From: Rotaria sordida
Lineage: Eukaryota; Rotifera; Eurotatoria; Philodinida; Philodinidae
Direction: 5' to 3'
DNA length: 64,000 bases
Assembly (NCBI GenBank): GCA_905250125.1
Contig: CAJNOL010000818.1
Coordinates: forward strand, 37,875 to 101,874
Positions 46,494 to 55,532 of the stretch are shown here, one piece after another. Below the pieces are notes generated by a model. The model was not told the origin of the DNA. It did not search any database and worked only from the letters and a program-made list of their open reading frames with translations. A program made the translations under genes and the position numbers. The stretch's first letter is position 1. The number at the start of each line of letters is the position of its first letter.

Positions 46494-49400
46494 TTAAGGA
46501 GAGGGTACATTTTCTCCATGAGAATACATAATTAGGTGTTCTTTTGTTTTAATTGTACAATCTCGTTGATCTCGACATGGAATAAGATAATCAGACAACT
46601 TTGAATGGCGAAATGCAGCACGATGAAATGGATCAATTAATTTCTCGCATTTTTCATCCTTATCACACATTGGTACCCTGTGTGGCTTATGTTCTAGATG
46701 AGGATGATCAGGAATACATCGGCATAATTCTGAATAGCGGCAAGGATGAGAATATATCCCATTGTGTGCTCTCGAGTACTTTGGTGAATATCGCAAGAGA
46801 CAATTGATGGAATCTGGGCATGGTTGACAGCGTGATACATTTTCTTTACTAGCGGCTTGATCTTTGTCTTGCGTTATGACTGGTGACTTTTGTGTATTTT
46901 CATTCCTCGACAACGAATGAATATCATTGGCAGGACTTTGATTCAATATTGTTATTAGGGATTCACTGTTCTTTTTTGATTCTTTATTGATATACGGATG
47001 ATATGCTTGGATAGGTTCGTGTGTAATAATTAGATTTCGTATCGGTAGTATCCGAGCACCTGCACTGACATGTACATAATCGAGAGTATTTAAATCGAGT
47101 TCAGATTTCCGAAATGTGTAAGTAATTATTTGATGATTATAAATACTATTCGATCTAGCATGTGTTAATAAGGCTTGACCAGTGCTTTTTCTAATAATAA
47201 GACAATAAGTGGTATAATCATCTGTATCACAACCACGATGGAATGAATTCGACATTGCTTTCATACGAGTACGATCATGTTTGATCATATCATGATGATA
47301 TGGACGATGATTACTTATATATGAATAAGATTCATGATGAATCATGTCTACAGTATTCGATGGAGTTTCAGCTATATAACAACTAAGACATTGTAAAGTC
47401 ACTTGTTCGTTAGCAGGATTGATAAATTCATTCGATACAGTCAACATCATATCGCCTCCGAATGCTTGCCAATAAATAAAAATACAATCACTTGGACCAT
47501 ATTGTACTTGATATTGACGATAAGATTGAGAGATAGTTATGGGTGTCACAACATGATGCCCAAATTTGCTCGGAGCTAATGTTATAATAGTTCCGTTAGT
47601 TGAATGAAATTTATTTTGAGCAATTTTCTTCATCACTTCATTGATTACATATTTTTGATAAGAAGCACGATTTTCTTCCAATACTTTCATAGAGTTTAAA
47701 TCGACAGTATGCTCTGTAACTGTTAGACGATCACGAAAAATGTCTTTGGCTGCTTGCTGAGCAGCTGTTGATAGCTCTGTGAAAATATTCTTTGGTATAT
47801 AAACATGATCAATGTAGTCCAATGGTATCAGTTGTGGTAAATGAGCTTCCAACACTTGATGAGAGTCAGCATGAAACCAATAATTCTGAACATCACTAAG
47901 ACTGATATTCGTTATGTCTTTATTTTTTCTGACCAATGCCATCAGCTCAAGAGCCGCTGCCTCTTCATAGTCGAGCACAGAACAATGTAATTTGTTCTCA
48001 TGAAATTGCTTAATTCGAGCTTCGGGTGTTCCGGGATCTCTGAGCCATGGTCGCCATTTGTATGCATTGCAACTGGGACCAAAAGTTGTTGCTGCATGAA
48101 TCGAAAAGTTTGAATCCGGATGGAACATCAATTCACGTTTGAAAACAAGAAAAATATCACCATAATAATACCCTAAGTGTGGTCCTAAAATGCTAAAGAC
48201 GTGTTTGTTCGTGCCCAATGTTTCGTCGGGCTGGTAACCCATACCCATCGGATTAGCATGAAGGTTCAGAGAGGCTTGAGCTATGTTCGTTGCATGTGTT
48301 CGAATCGTGGCAATTTCTTCTGATGTGAGTAATAATTTCAATTGGACTTCTTTAGTGTTCATTGTATACATATGTTGAGGATTTGGTACTATATGAGAAG
48401 TACCATCACTAGCATCGGGTTTTTTACTGCTCTCGTTAAATTTCAATGCCACCAGAGCGTGAATAAATTCTTGACCATGCCTTTTTAATGCTTCATTATT
48501 CTTTCGATCGAATATTCGTCGTACTTGATCATGATGTTCAACTGCATTAGCTACAAATTGTGGTTCAACTAATAAATTCATATAAGCTCGACTCATGACA
48601 TGACCATGAACAAGAATCGATTCGAAAATGAGTTTATTACAACGATGTATAGGTAGTAAATCACGAATCCACTGGATAAGATCGGGTGGAATATTTAATT
48701 GCGATATGTTCCATCCTTCATCTTTAGCATAGGAGCAAATAGTTTGTGTCATTTTGTATTGGTTGCGTACAAAATTAACATTATTATTGAGACCAAAATA
48801 TTGAATAACACCATTTTGATTATAATTACCAATATGACGATACTGTTTTATGTGATCAGGATTCAATCGATCACGACATTCAGATCCTAGATATTTACAC
48901 GGGAATCGAATATCATTAATCTTCGGATGTGAGTATGAATTCATATGTTCTTCATCGGTTAATTTAAAACATCTATCCAATGCCAAACACATTTTTCTTT
49001 CGATATGAATCGAAGTACGAAGATGTAATTCATTTTTATCGGAACATTGTTGACCTAAGGGACACACATGTGAAAAAGTAAGACAATGCTCATCGACTTC
49101 TCGTTTCATTTTTTCTCTAGAAGGATATTGACGTATTTTTAAGAATTCCAGATGATATCGACATAAAAATGGTGTTAATGGACAAGGTGGATTGAATGGA
49201 TGAGATCGTTCATTAAAATGTGTTTCATTATGAAAATGAATACAATTACCACCGAATTCACAACTGAGTTTAACATGACGATATGAACGACAATGAGTTC
49301 GATCTTGTTTTCGAAATAATATACATTTGGTGGGACCATCTCTACACACTGGTAAATGACGATATTGTAATAAATGATCTTTACTTATATCTGTACAATC

Positions 49401-52082
49401 ACCTTGTCGAGAACAAAATTCTGGATGACTATATTGACGTATATGTTTTTCATCATTGATTAATTGGCATTCACCAGCATATTTACATTTATTTAAATGA
49501 GTAAATAAGCTATCATGTACATCATCCGAATGTGTTGGATCACATGTATCATACTGAAAACATAGAGGTGGATGAGAATATAAATGACAATGTCCTACAT
49601 CATTTAAATCAGAACATCGGCCTCCGTATCGACATGGTGGTAAATCGAATATACATACATTATTAATGGTCACCTTTTCTAAACGTTTAGCTAGAATTGT
49701 GTAGGGTCCACTGGTCATTCTCACACTGAGCTCACAAGTTGATGACTGTACACAAAATTTATCAAGGATACGACTAAATGTTAAATAATTTCCTTCATGA
49801 TTGGGCCAATGACTGCCATTCTGTTCATCGATAATAGCAAAATAAATAGTCTTAAAATAACCGGCATATTGTTGGATAATCGATTTGAAAATAAAAGCAA
49901 TATGCATTGATGTATTCGAAGATGCATCACAACCAAGAGCTGATAAAACAAGACAATCATGACCATGATGATAAGCAATAGCAAAGAGATTTTCAATTTT
50001 CTTTCGCATGCCTTGTTCATATTTATCGGCGAGTAAATTTGGGTTATTTTGTTTTGATTGTGTTTGTTGATAGGGAGCCAATGCAATAGCACAAACGCTA
50101 TATATTGGATTATCAAGATAAGCATATCCTTTATTTTTCGTATCACGAAATAGTGTAATACCTGATGTATAGATTGCACCAAATTCATCCATTGGATACA
50201 TTGTTTCATGATTTTTAAGCAATTTTTGTTGTCCATTTTCTGTACACCAATAACGTTCAACTCGATCTGTTTCATCCAATTCAGCATCAAGACTTAGATA
50301 ATAATCAGATCGTCGAAAGAGATTTCCTTCTTGGGTATCAACTCCTTGTCGATGTCTACCACCAGGTATCTCAGGATTACACATATTGAGTATAACTGGT
50401 CGATTACCGCTTAATACTAATTTCGTATAGACAACTAGACAATCATCATTTATTACTTTTACTTTTGTTGATGAGAATGGAGTTGTTGGTATTGATGATA
50501 TTTCTCTCGTGAGTGCCAATTTCGATCGATGATTATAGACAATAGTTTTTAATTGTTGAAATTTCAATTTAATTTCTTTTCGACTGTCTGTTATGTAACT
50601 TTTCTTACGTATTACACCGATTGTGTTAAGCATAACTGAAACATTTAATAATTGTTTTTTATTCATACTTTGCTTACCATGAATATTTTGAACGTTCGAA
50701 AATTGTTCTAACCAATATTGAGAATTCCATTTATACTTAAATATTAGATGATCAGGCTTAAATATGAATTGCAATATATCAGGTTTTATGTTGAGCATCT
50801 CTGTTTCATACCAATTTTCAGCATTAATTTCTTGATTTTCTGGATCATTGACAATTTTCCTATATGGATCTATAAGCATTTTATGATCCTTTATACATAA
50901 AGCACCCCATATTAAACATTGATCATAAACAGACTTATTACTAAGTTCAAGAATAAGTTTATCATTAATTTTTGTATGTTTTACAATATTATTTTGAAAC
51001 TGTTTGTGTCGAATAATAGTATCAATTGGTAAAGAATTTGGTACAGGCGAGATAATTACTCGAAAGGCGAGACATTTCTTTTTTGTAAAAATATGAGATT
51101 TAAGAGTAATATTATTGGTATTAACCCATTGACGAGCCGTATTACATGCTAGAACCACAACGCATAATGCCTGTTTATTATATTGAACATAATATTTTGG
51201 TTCATTAGACTGATTCATCATCTGACTTTTAATAACTGATTTAATCTCATCGACAGTAATATTCTCTGGTAAATCTTCAAAATAACTACAATCAGTTCGA
51301 ATATATATATTAACAAAGTGGTTTTTGATTCGTAATGTATCAGTAGCTTGAATAGTGAGTAAATCATCGAGCGAATGCGTTGTTAGTTTAAATATATTTG
51401 GAAATAAAACGGATAGTTGTTCACATTGAGGTAATTCATTAGATGATTGACATATTTGAGCCCAACGATGAGTTATTTCTTCTGTGGTTATAACTTCTTT
51501 CAAGTTTTCGTCAAATACAATGTACGATATGAATTCACATTGTTCAATAAATGAGATTGTTATATTTTTACGAGGATCCAGTAGAATTGCTTGAATTGTA
51601 TTAACGAGAGCATATTTTTGAGTATTACCAGAGACAAATATGATACCAATACCAATTTTAGGATAACATTTAACATTTGTTACACATATATTATGATTAC
51701 TATTCAGACGTGATCGTATCATTTGTTCTAATTCTTTATCAATAATGTTACTGGGTAAATCTGGAATGTAGACAATATATTCGGACCTCGATGTCAATTT
51801 ATCAAATTTAGGTAGGATCTTTGAAGTAGATGACATTGGGATTTGATCCGGTTTGCATTTTGGAATTGTAGGAGAAATCGATGTCTGAATCGAATCTGTA
51901 GATGTTTTCCGATAACCAGATTCGGGTCGCTTACCCATATTACACATTCCACACACATTATCGTTCTCATTATTAAGAAAAGTACATATTGGACAGTCCC
52001 ATTCCATAAAAAGTTCATGTGGCGTAGAAGAGGTTTCTTTGTCCATCTGCTGAGACTGATTATCGGTTTTTATAGATGACAA
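46494..52082 (-). CDS. Multidomain ADP-ribose-related protein: RanBP2 zinc finger, microbial-type PARG domain, tandem PBZ-like fingers, unknown C-terminal domain
   Basis: A single 1862-residue exon from ATG 52082 to TAA 46494. Residues 28-48 form a RanBP2-type zinc finger (C30, C33, C44, C47; WDCPICTFLNNEN). Residues about 100-200 and 255-345 may be RRM-like folds. Residues about 505-775 resemble the microbial-type poly(ADP-ribose) glycohydrolase (TIGR02452/DUF2263) family, with VILNMCNPEIPGG at 563-575 and TQEGNLFRRSDYY at 583-595. Residues 817-1083 contain about ten C-x5/6-C-x6-9-H-x5-H units (for example CKYAGECQLINDEKH then IRQYSHP) like APLF-type PAR-binding zinc fingers, and about four more close the protein. 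Between them, about 1190-1690 form a globular region (HVFSILGPHLGYYYGDIFLV) that I do not recognise. Expected role: binding, and perhaps removal, of ADP-ribose chains. The usual catalytic QEE is QEG here, so hydrolase activity is doubtful. The lack of introns suggests retroposition or transfer. Confidence 0.8.
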   Translation of the reverse strand: MSSIKTDNQSQQMDKETSSTPHELFMEWDCPICTFLNNENDNVCGMCNMGKRPESGYRKTSTDSIQTSISPTIPKCKPDQIPMSSTSKILPKFDKLTSRSEYIVYIPDLPSNIIDKELEQMIRSRLNSNHNICVTNVKCYPKIGIGIIFVSGNTQKYALVNTIQAILLDPRKNITISFIEQCEFISYIVFDENLKEVITTEEITHRWAQICQSSNELPQCEQLSVLFPNIFKLTTHSLDDLLTIQATDTLRIKNHFVNIYIRTDCSYFEDLPENITVDEIKSVIKSQMMNQSNEPKYYVQYNKQALCVVVLACNTARQWVNTNNITLKSHIFTKKKCLAFRVIISPVPNSLPIDTIIRHKQFQNNIVKHTKINDKLILELSNKSVYDQCLIWGALCIKDHKMLIDPYRKIVNDPENQEINAENWYETEMLNIKPDILQFIFKPDHLIFKYKWNSQYWLEQFSNVQNIHGKQSMNKKQLLNVSVMLNTIGVIRKKSYITDSRKEIKLKFQQLKTIVYNHRSKLALTREISSIPTTPFSSTKVKVINDDCLVVYTKLVLSGNRPVILNMCNPEIPGGRHRQGVDTQEGNLFRRSDYYLSLDAELDETDRVERYWCTENGQQKLLKNHETMYPMDEFGAIYTSGITLFRDTKNKGYAYLDNPIYSVCAIALAPYQQTQSKQNNPNLLADKYEQGMRKKIENLFAIAYHHGHDCLVLSALGCDASSNTSMHIAFIFKSIIQQYAGYFKTIYFAIIDEQNGSHWPNHEGNYLTFSRILDKFCVQSSTCELSVRMTSGPYTILAKRLEKVTINNVCIFDLPPCRYGGRCSDLNDVGHCHLYSHPPLCFQYDTCDPTHSDDVHDSLFTHLNKCKYAGECQLINDEKHIRQYSHPEFCSRQGDCTDISKDHLLQYRHLPVCRDGPTKCILFRKQDRTHCRSYRHVKLSCEFGGNCIHFHNETHFNERSHPFNPPCPLTPFLCRYHLEFLKIRQYPSREKMKREVDEHCLTFSHVCPLGQQCSDKNELHLRTSIHIERKMCLALDRCFKLTDEEHMNSYSHPKINDIRFPCKYLGSECRDRLNPDHIKQYRHIGNYNQNGVIQYFGLNNNVNFVRNQYKMTQTICSYAKDEGWNISQLNIPPDLIQWIRDLLPIHRCNKLIFESILVHGHVMSRAYMNLLVEPQFVANAVEHHDQVRRIFDRKNNEALKRHGQEFIHALVALKFNESSKKPDASDGTSHIVPNPQHMYTMNTKEVQLKLLLTSEEIATIRTHATNIAQASLNLHANPMGMGYQPDETLGTNKHVFSILGPHLGYYYGDIFLVFKRELMFHPDSNFSIHAATTFGPSCNAYKWRPWLRDPGTPEARIKQFHENKLHCSVLDYEEAAALELMALVRKNKDITNISLSDVQNYWFHADSHQVLEAHLPQLIPLDYIDHVYIPKNIFTELSTAAQQAAKDIFRDRLTVTEHTVDLNSMKVLEENRASYQKYVINEVMKKIAQNKFHSTNGTIITLAPSKFGHHVVTPITISQSYRQYQVQYGPSDCIFIYWQAFGGDMMLTVSNEFINPANEQVTLQCLSCYIAETPSNTVDMIHHESYSYISNHRPYHHDMIKHDRTRMKAMSNSFHRGCDTDDYTTYCLIIRKSTGQALLTHARSNSIYNHQIITYTFRKSELDLNTLDYVHVSAGARILPIRNLIITHEPIQAYHPYINKESKKNSESLITILNQSPANDIHSLSRNENTQKSPVITQDKDQAASKENVSRCQPCPDSINCLLRYSPKYSRAHNGIYSHPCRYSELCRCIPDHPHLEHKPHRVPMCDKDEKCEKLIDPFHRAAFRHSKLSDYLIPCRDQRDCTIKTKEHLIMYSHGENVPSP
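50304..50366 (-). other. PARG signature region with substituted catalytic residue
   Basis: This stretch encodes residues 573-593 of the protein. Microbial-type PARGs carry GGG, a short loop and QEE, with the paired glutamates acting on the ribose-ribose bond. Here the sequence reads PGGRHRQGVDTQEGNLFRR. One glycine of the triad is Arg, and the second glutamate is Gly. Confidence 0.65.
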
Positions 52083-52156
52083 TGACGTCGAACTGAACTT
52101 TATGAAACACGATCTGAAAGAGTATTGAAGTGTACATAGGCAGAAATTTGGATCTG

Positions 52157-52227
52157 AGTGTGGGTGTGGGTGAGTGTGGAGTGTGGGTGTGCGTGTAGGT
52201 GTGGATGTAGGTGTGGGCGTAGGTCAA
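52157..52227 (+). repeat. G-rich TGTGGG-like array, left part
   Basis: Repeated units such as GTGTGGGTGTGGGTGAGTGT and GGATGTAGGTGTGGGC with most units 6 bases long. It is separated from the array at 52491 only by the ACCGGT-rich element, so the two were probably one array. Confidence 0.8.
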
Positions 52228-52490
52228 AGATGGAACCGGTACCGGTTACCGGTCGGTTCGTTCCGGTCCGGTCCGGTACCTATCTGGGTTTTGGATCGAC
52301 CGGTATATACCGGTCTACTAGTAATACATCGATTCTTACAGTGAGGTTCCTTTTCAATGTATATCCAACGTCTGACCGGTATAGACCGGTAGACCAGTAT
52401 ACCGGCCGGTCCGGTCCGATTCTTTCTAGACTAGTACCGGTACCGGTACCGGTATGGAAAAAACTAGACCGGTTCCATCTCTGGCGTAAG
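52228..52490. mobile_element. ACCGGT-rich palindromic element inserted in the telomere-like array
   Basis: A 263-bp block bounded by perfect 13-bp terminal inverted repeats: AGATGGAACCGGT at 52228-52240 and ACCGGTTCCATCT at 52478-52490. Inside, CCGGT or ACCGG occurs more than fifteen times, often as palindromes (GGTACCGGTTACCGG, ACCGGTATATACCGGT). The inner parts are also roughly inverted. It has no coding capacity and is much richer in GC than its surroundings. Similar GGCGTA sequence flanks both sides and could be a target duplication. Confidence 0.75.
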
Positions 52491-52726
52491 TGTGTGGGTG
52501 TGGGTATGGATGTGGGTGTGGGTGTGGATGCGGGTGTGGGTTTGGGTGCGGGGTGTGGGTGTGGGTGAATGTGGGTGTGGGTGTGGGTATGGGTATGTGG
52601 GTGTGGCTGTGAGTGCGGGTGTTGGTGTGGATGTGGATGTGAGTGTGAGTTTGAAACTGTTCATTTCACACCCGCACCCGCACCCACACCCAAACACACA
52701 CACATTTACTCCACACCCACACCCCA
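52491..52726. repeat. Large TGTGGG-like inverted array
   Basis: The G-rich arm at about 52491-52655 holds more than twenty 6-base units dominated by GTGTGG/GGTGTG (GGTGTGGGTGTGGATGCGGG and similar). After a short AAACTGTTCATTT spacer, the C-rich arm at 52668-52726 (CACCCGCACCCGCACCCACA and following) runs in the opposite sense. This is a head-to-head arrangement of telomere-like repeats. Confidence 0.85.
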
Positions 52727-54042
52727 GAATCCGGCTCTCCATTTTATTGATTATTTCCCTTGAATTCTCTTGCTTCTACTGGTTCCTGATGAATCCTAGT
52801 GGATTCTGGGATCCATCAGGATCTATAGGATCTGCTCTTTTCTCCCTGAATCAAAATGTCTTGAAAAGTACATAACAAAGTATGCAAGCATTGCTATAAA
52901 AATCGATCGATTACTTGAGATAGTACTAAACCAGCAAAGCGCTTGGATACTCTCCAGATGCTTTCTGCATTACAAGTCCCAAGTACTTAAACTCTGTATC
53001 TATACTAAGATGACAACTGGACTATGAATACATGTGCCTCTTTTATCTAAACTCAAAGCTTGAAGGGAGGATATATTCTGAAAGATTTTTTGGAGGAAAC
53101 GGCTTTTAATATCACTAGCAACTGTACATGGAATGATCAACAACGCTATCAATGTTAAAAATGACTTTAACAACGGAAGACATAAGAGTTTACCTTTCTC
53201 TTTTCACTTTGTGCAAAGACGTTCTGCGACAAACGTAAAATCAAAAGTGACACACCATTTCGTTGCTTACTAGAACAAAGAATTTCTCTTTTCTCTTGGT
53301 CGCTCACATTCGATGCAACTTCTATCGTTTCGTCGAAGCAGAGAACTCGTCACCATCATAAAAATGCTTTGTTGTTCGATCAACATTGGTATGAAAAATG
53401 AATAAGTTTCGTACTCTCAGAAGCAATCAGTTCGTTATCTATTATTGATAAGCAAGATGTACTAAAGAGTCTTTTTGGCATCCTTTAGATTTTTTTGAGC
53501 AAGTCGCGAAAATAGCTCGTGTTTCCAAAGATGTTAAGGACCGTTCACATGCGCTGCCCGTAAGAAGAAAGTCTGTTTATTTGAACAGATCGATGTGCCT
53601 AAAAGAAGCCAATGTTTTACCCCACAGATACGTATTTATACCGACTTTGACTTAGGAGCAATTTCTTGCTTTTCAGTGAATCTCATCGACCCGTCTGCGA
53701 TTTAATCAATTGACGATGCAATAACGAGAGAAAAACAAAAAGGTGAAAGTAAGCAGAACGCCACGGATATTGTATGAAATAAACAAACATTGTTCTCTCC
53801 TTTGATCCTTATGTTAAAAAACGCTTTCAAACTCTTTTCTTTTTCATCATTTCGACGATGTAAAGAAAGAAAAATAAAAACTGTCTCGAGGAGAAGAGCG
53901 CCAAACAATCGACAGCATCAATACAAAGTTTTCAATTCAATGAATCACGTAGAGTGAGAAAAGAAAAAATCGAAGGATCGTGTGCAGGAGACGAGCATTA
54001 AATATAGTGCAAAGTCCAGTGCCGAAATCAGGAAACACCCTT
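52727..54042. other. Stretch between two telomere-like arrays, no gene seen
   Basis: Moderately AT-rich. I find no exon chain or family motif on either strand. The open frames are short and of low complexity. Confidence 0.45.
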
Positions 54043-54225
54043 AAGGTGTGGGTGTGAGGGTGTGGATGTTTGGTGTGGGTGTGTGAGTGTGGGGTGTGGG
54101 GTGTTGGATGTGGGTGTGGATGTGGGTGTGGATGTGGGTGGGGTGTGGGTATGAATGTATTTGCTCCACACCCACACCCCACGCTCACACTCACACCCAC
54201 ACCTCACATCCACACCCACCCACAC
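54043..54225. repeat. TGTGGG-like inverted array
   Basis: The G-rich arm at 54043-54150 (GTGTGGGTGTGAGGGTGTGG through GGGTGGGGTGTGGGTATG) and C-rich arm at 54164-54225 (CACACCCACACCCCACGCTC onward) are separated by an AATGTATTTGCT spacer. The architecture matches 52491-52726. Confidence 0.85.
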
Positions 54226-54485
54226 CTTCAATTGATTGGGTCAGATTTCGGCAGTGCAAGGCGATCAGATTCCAACCTTAAGTATCCGAATCTCATGCCT
54301 TAAACCAGATTCCTAGAGGTTTTCGTCGCTTTGGCACAAAATTCGATTGGATCCGCTTGTCAAAATGATCCTCGTGAAGCTTGTTGTCGGGGAGCACATA
54401 TCCATATGGACCAAGTGGCGGGTCAGTGTCTGTTCTGCTAGCAGTCAACATGATATCCTTCAAATAACAAATCGAAAATCTGCGG

Positions 54486-54870
54486 TATTATGTATGGTTA
54501 TGTTATTATTTGACAGTTTTGACCCACGAACTCACCTTTTTGGACTCTTGGATGTAGCTGGGCTTGTAGAGCTTTTCACACTCTGTGGAATGAGATATAA
54601 GAGAAATCTGGTACTAGTTGTTATTATGAAAAATCAGACACATAAGTATAATTTATATTTGAGAAAAAAAGACAAAAATCTTGTTTTCTATGTATAGTTA
54701 TGCTATTCTTTGATAGTTTTGACCGACAGGCCCACTTTTTTAGGCTCTTAAAAATAGCTAGTTTTGTAGAGCTTTTCAAGCTCTATCGAATGGTATATAA
54801 GAGAAATTTGGATATCGTTTCTATTTTGCAAAAATCAAGTATATAAATGTATTTCATATATAAAATGAGA
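54486..54870 (+). repeat. Tandem direct repeat, unit about 200 bp
   Basis: Two diverged copies start near 54489 (TATGTATGGTTATGTTATTA) and 54689 (TATGTATAGTTATGCTATTC). Both run through GACAGTTTTGACC/GATAGTTTTGACC, TTGTAGAGCTTTTCA and ATATAAGAGAAAT. A weaker relative with TGGTTTTGTAGAG and CGAATGGTATATA occurs at about 61134-61175. No function is suggested. Confidence 0.65.
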
Positions 54871-55321
54871 AATATATTGTTATTGTGTAGGCAATGGAGA
54901 ATCTCTATTTCACCTGGCAACAATTAAAATAGTATTATAGGTGAATGAGTTTATAAGGAAAATGTAGCCAGACGAAAGATCTATCAAAAACTCGTTGAGT
55001 TAATGTCAATTTTTAATTTTCTTTCTTCAAAACGTTCATCATAATATTATACAGTGTTTTTGATCAACTAATGACTGAAGGTGTGGTCAATGCAAGACCC
55101 TAATGACAATCAAAATCTTATAAAAACACATCGAATTTAGCATCAAAATGATCAGGAAACTTTCCTCTATCAATTCGTATATGATTCAATGGTACTTGTC
55201 ACCAAAATAAAAAAAGGGCCAAATTCCAGCCTTATACGCTCCCGTCCTTTACTTTTGATATACGAAATGATGCATGATCTTAGTGAAAATGATAAAAGAT
55301 TCTTTGATTTTTTTATCTTCA

Positions 55322-55532
55322 ATTTAATTTAAATAATCTTCAATTTCAACAATAGGCTCATCACTTTGAAGATTCCATAATTTAACACTTCCATCAAATG
55401 AACTAGATGCTAAATCTTATGTTAATATTGATTGAGGATGTCAACTAATATAACAAGCGTTTGTTGTATGATCACGGAATGTTCGGACATGTTTACAATC
55501 TGGTATTGTCCAAGGTTTACATAAATCATTCC
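55322..55532 (-). pseudogene. PRPF4 (U4/U6 snRNP WD40 protein), upstream fragment
   Basis: On the minus strand, after a TTTAATTTCAG acceptor, the sequence reads NDLCKPWTIPDCKHVRTFRDH, then TTNACYIS-stop-HPQSILT-stop-DLASSSFDGSVKLWNLQ and SDEPIVEIEDYLN-stop. This is the first WD40 part of PRPF4, with three stops. It is on the same strand and in the right order with respect to 44841-45240, but about 10 kb away and lacking the middle repeats. Confidence 0.8.

Noticed and set aside
49781-50290. 169-codon frame overlapping the PARG/PBZ gene on the same strand
   Set aside because: It is a frame-shifted shadow rich in Ile/Leu/Met, without domain motifs, inside the clear 1862-codon frame.
52158-52875. 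Several long open frames of Val-Gly-Cys-Trp or His-Pro-Thr repeats
   Set aside because: They are translations of the GT/CA telomere-like arrays in different frames, not proteins.
53937-54303. His/Pro/Thr- and Cys/Gly-rich open frames
   Set aside because: Same cause: translation of the TGTGGG-like array.
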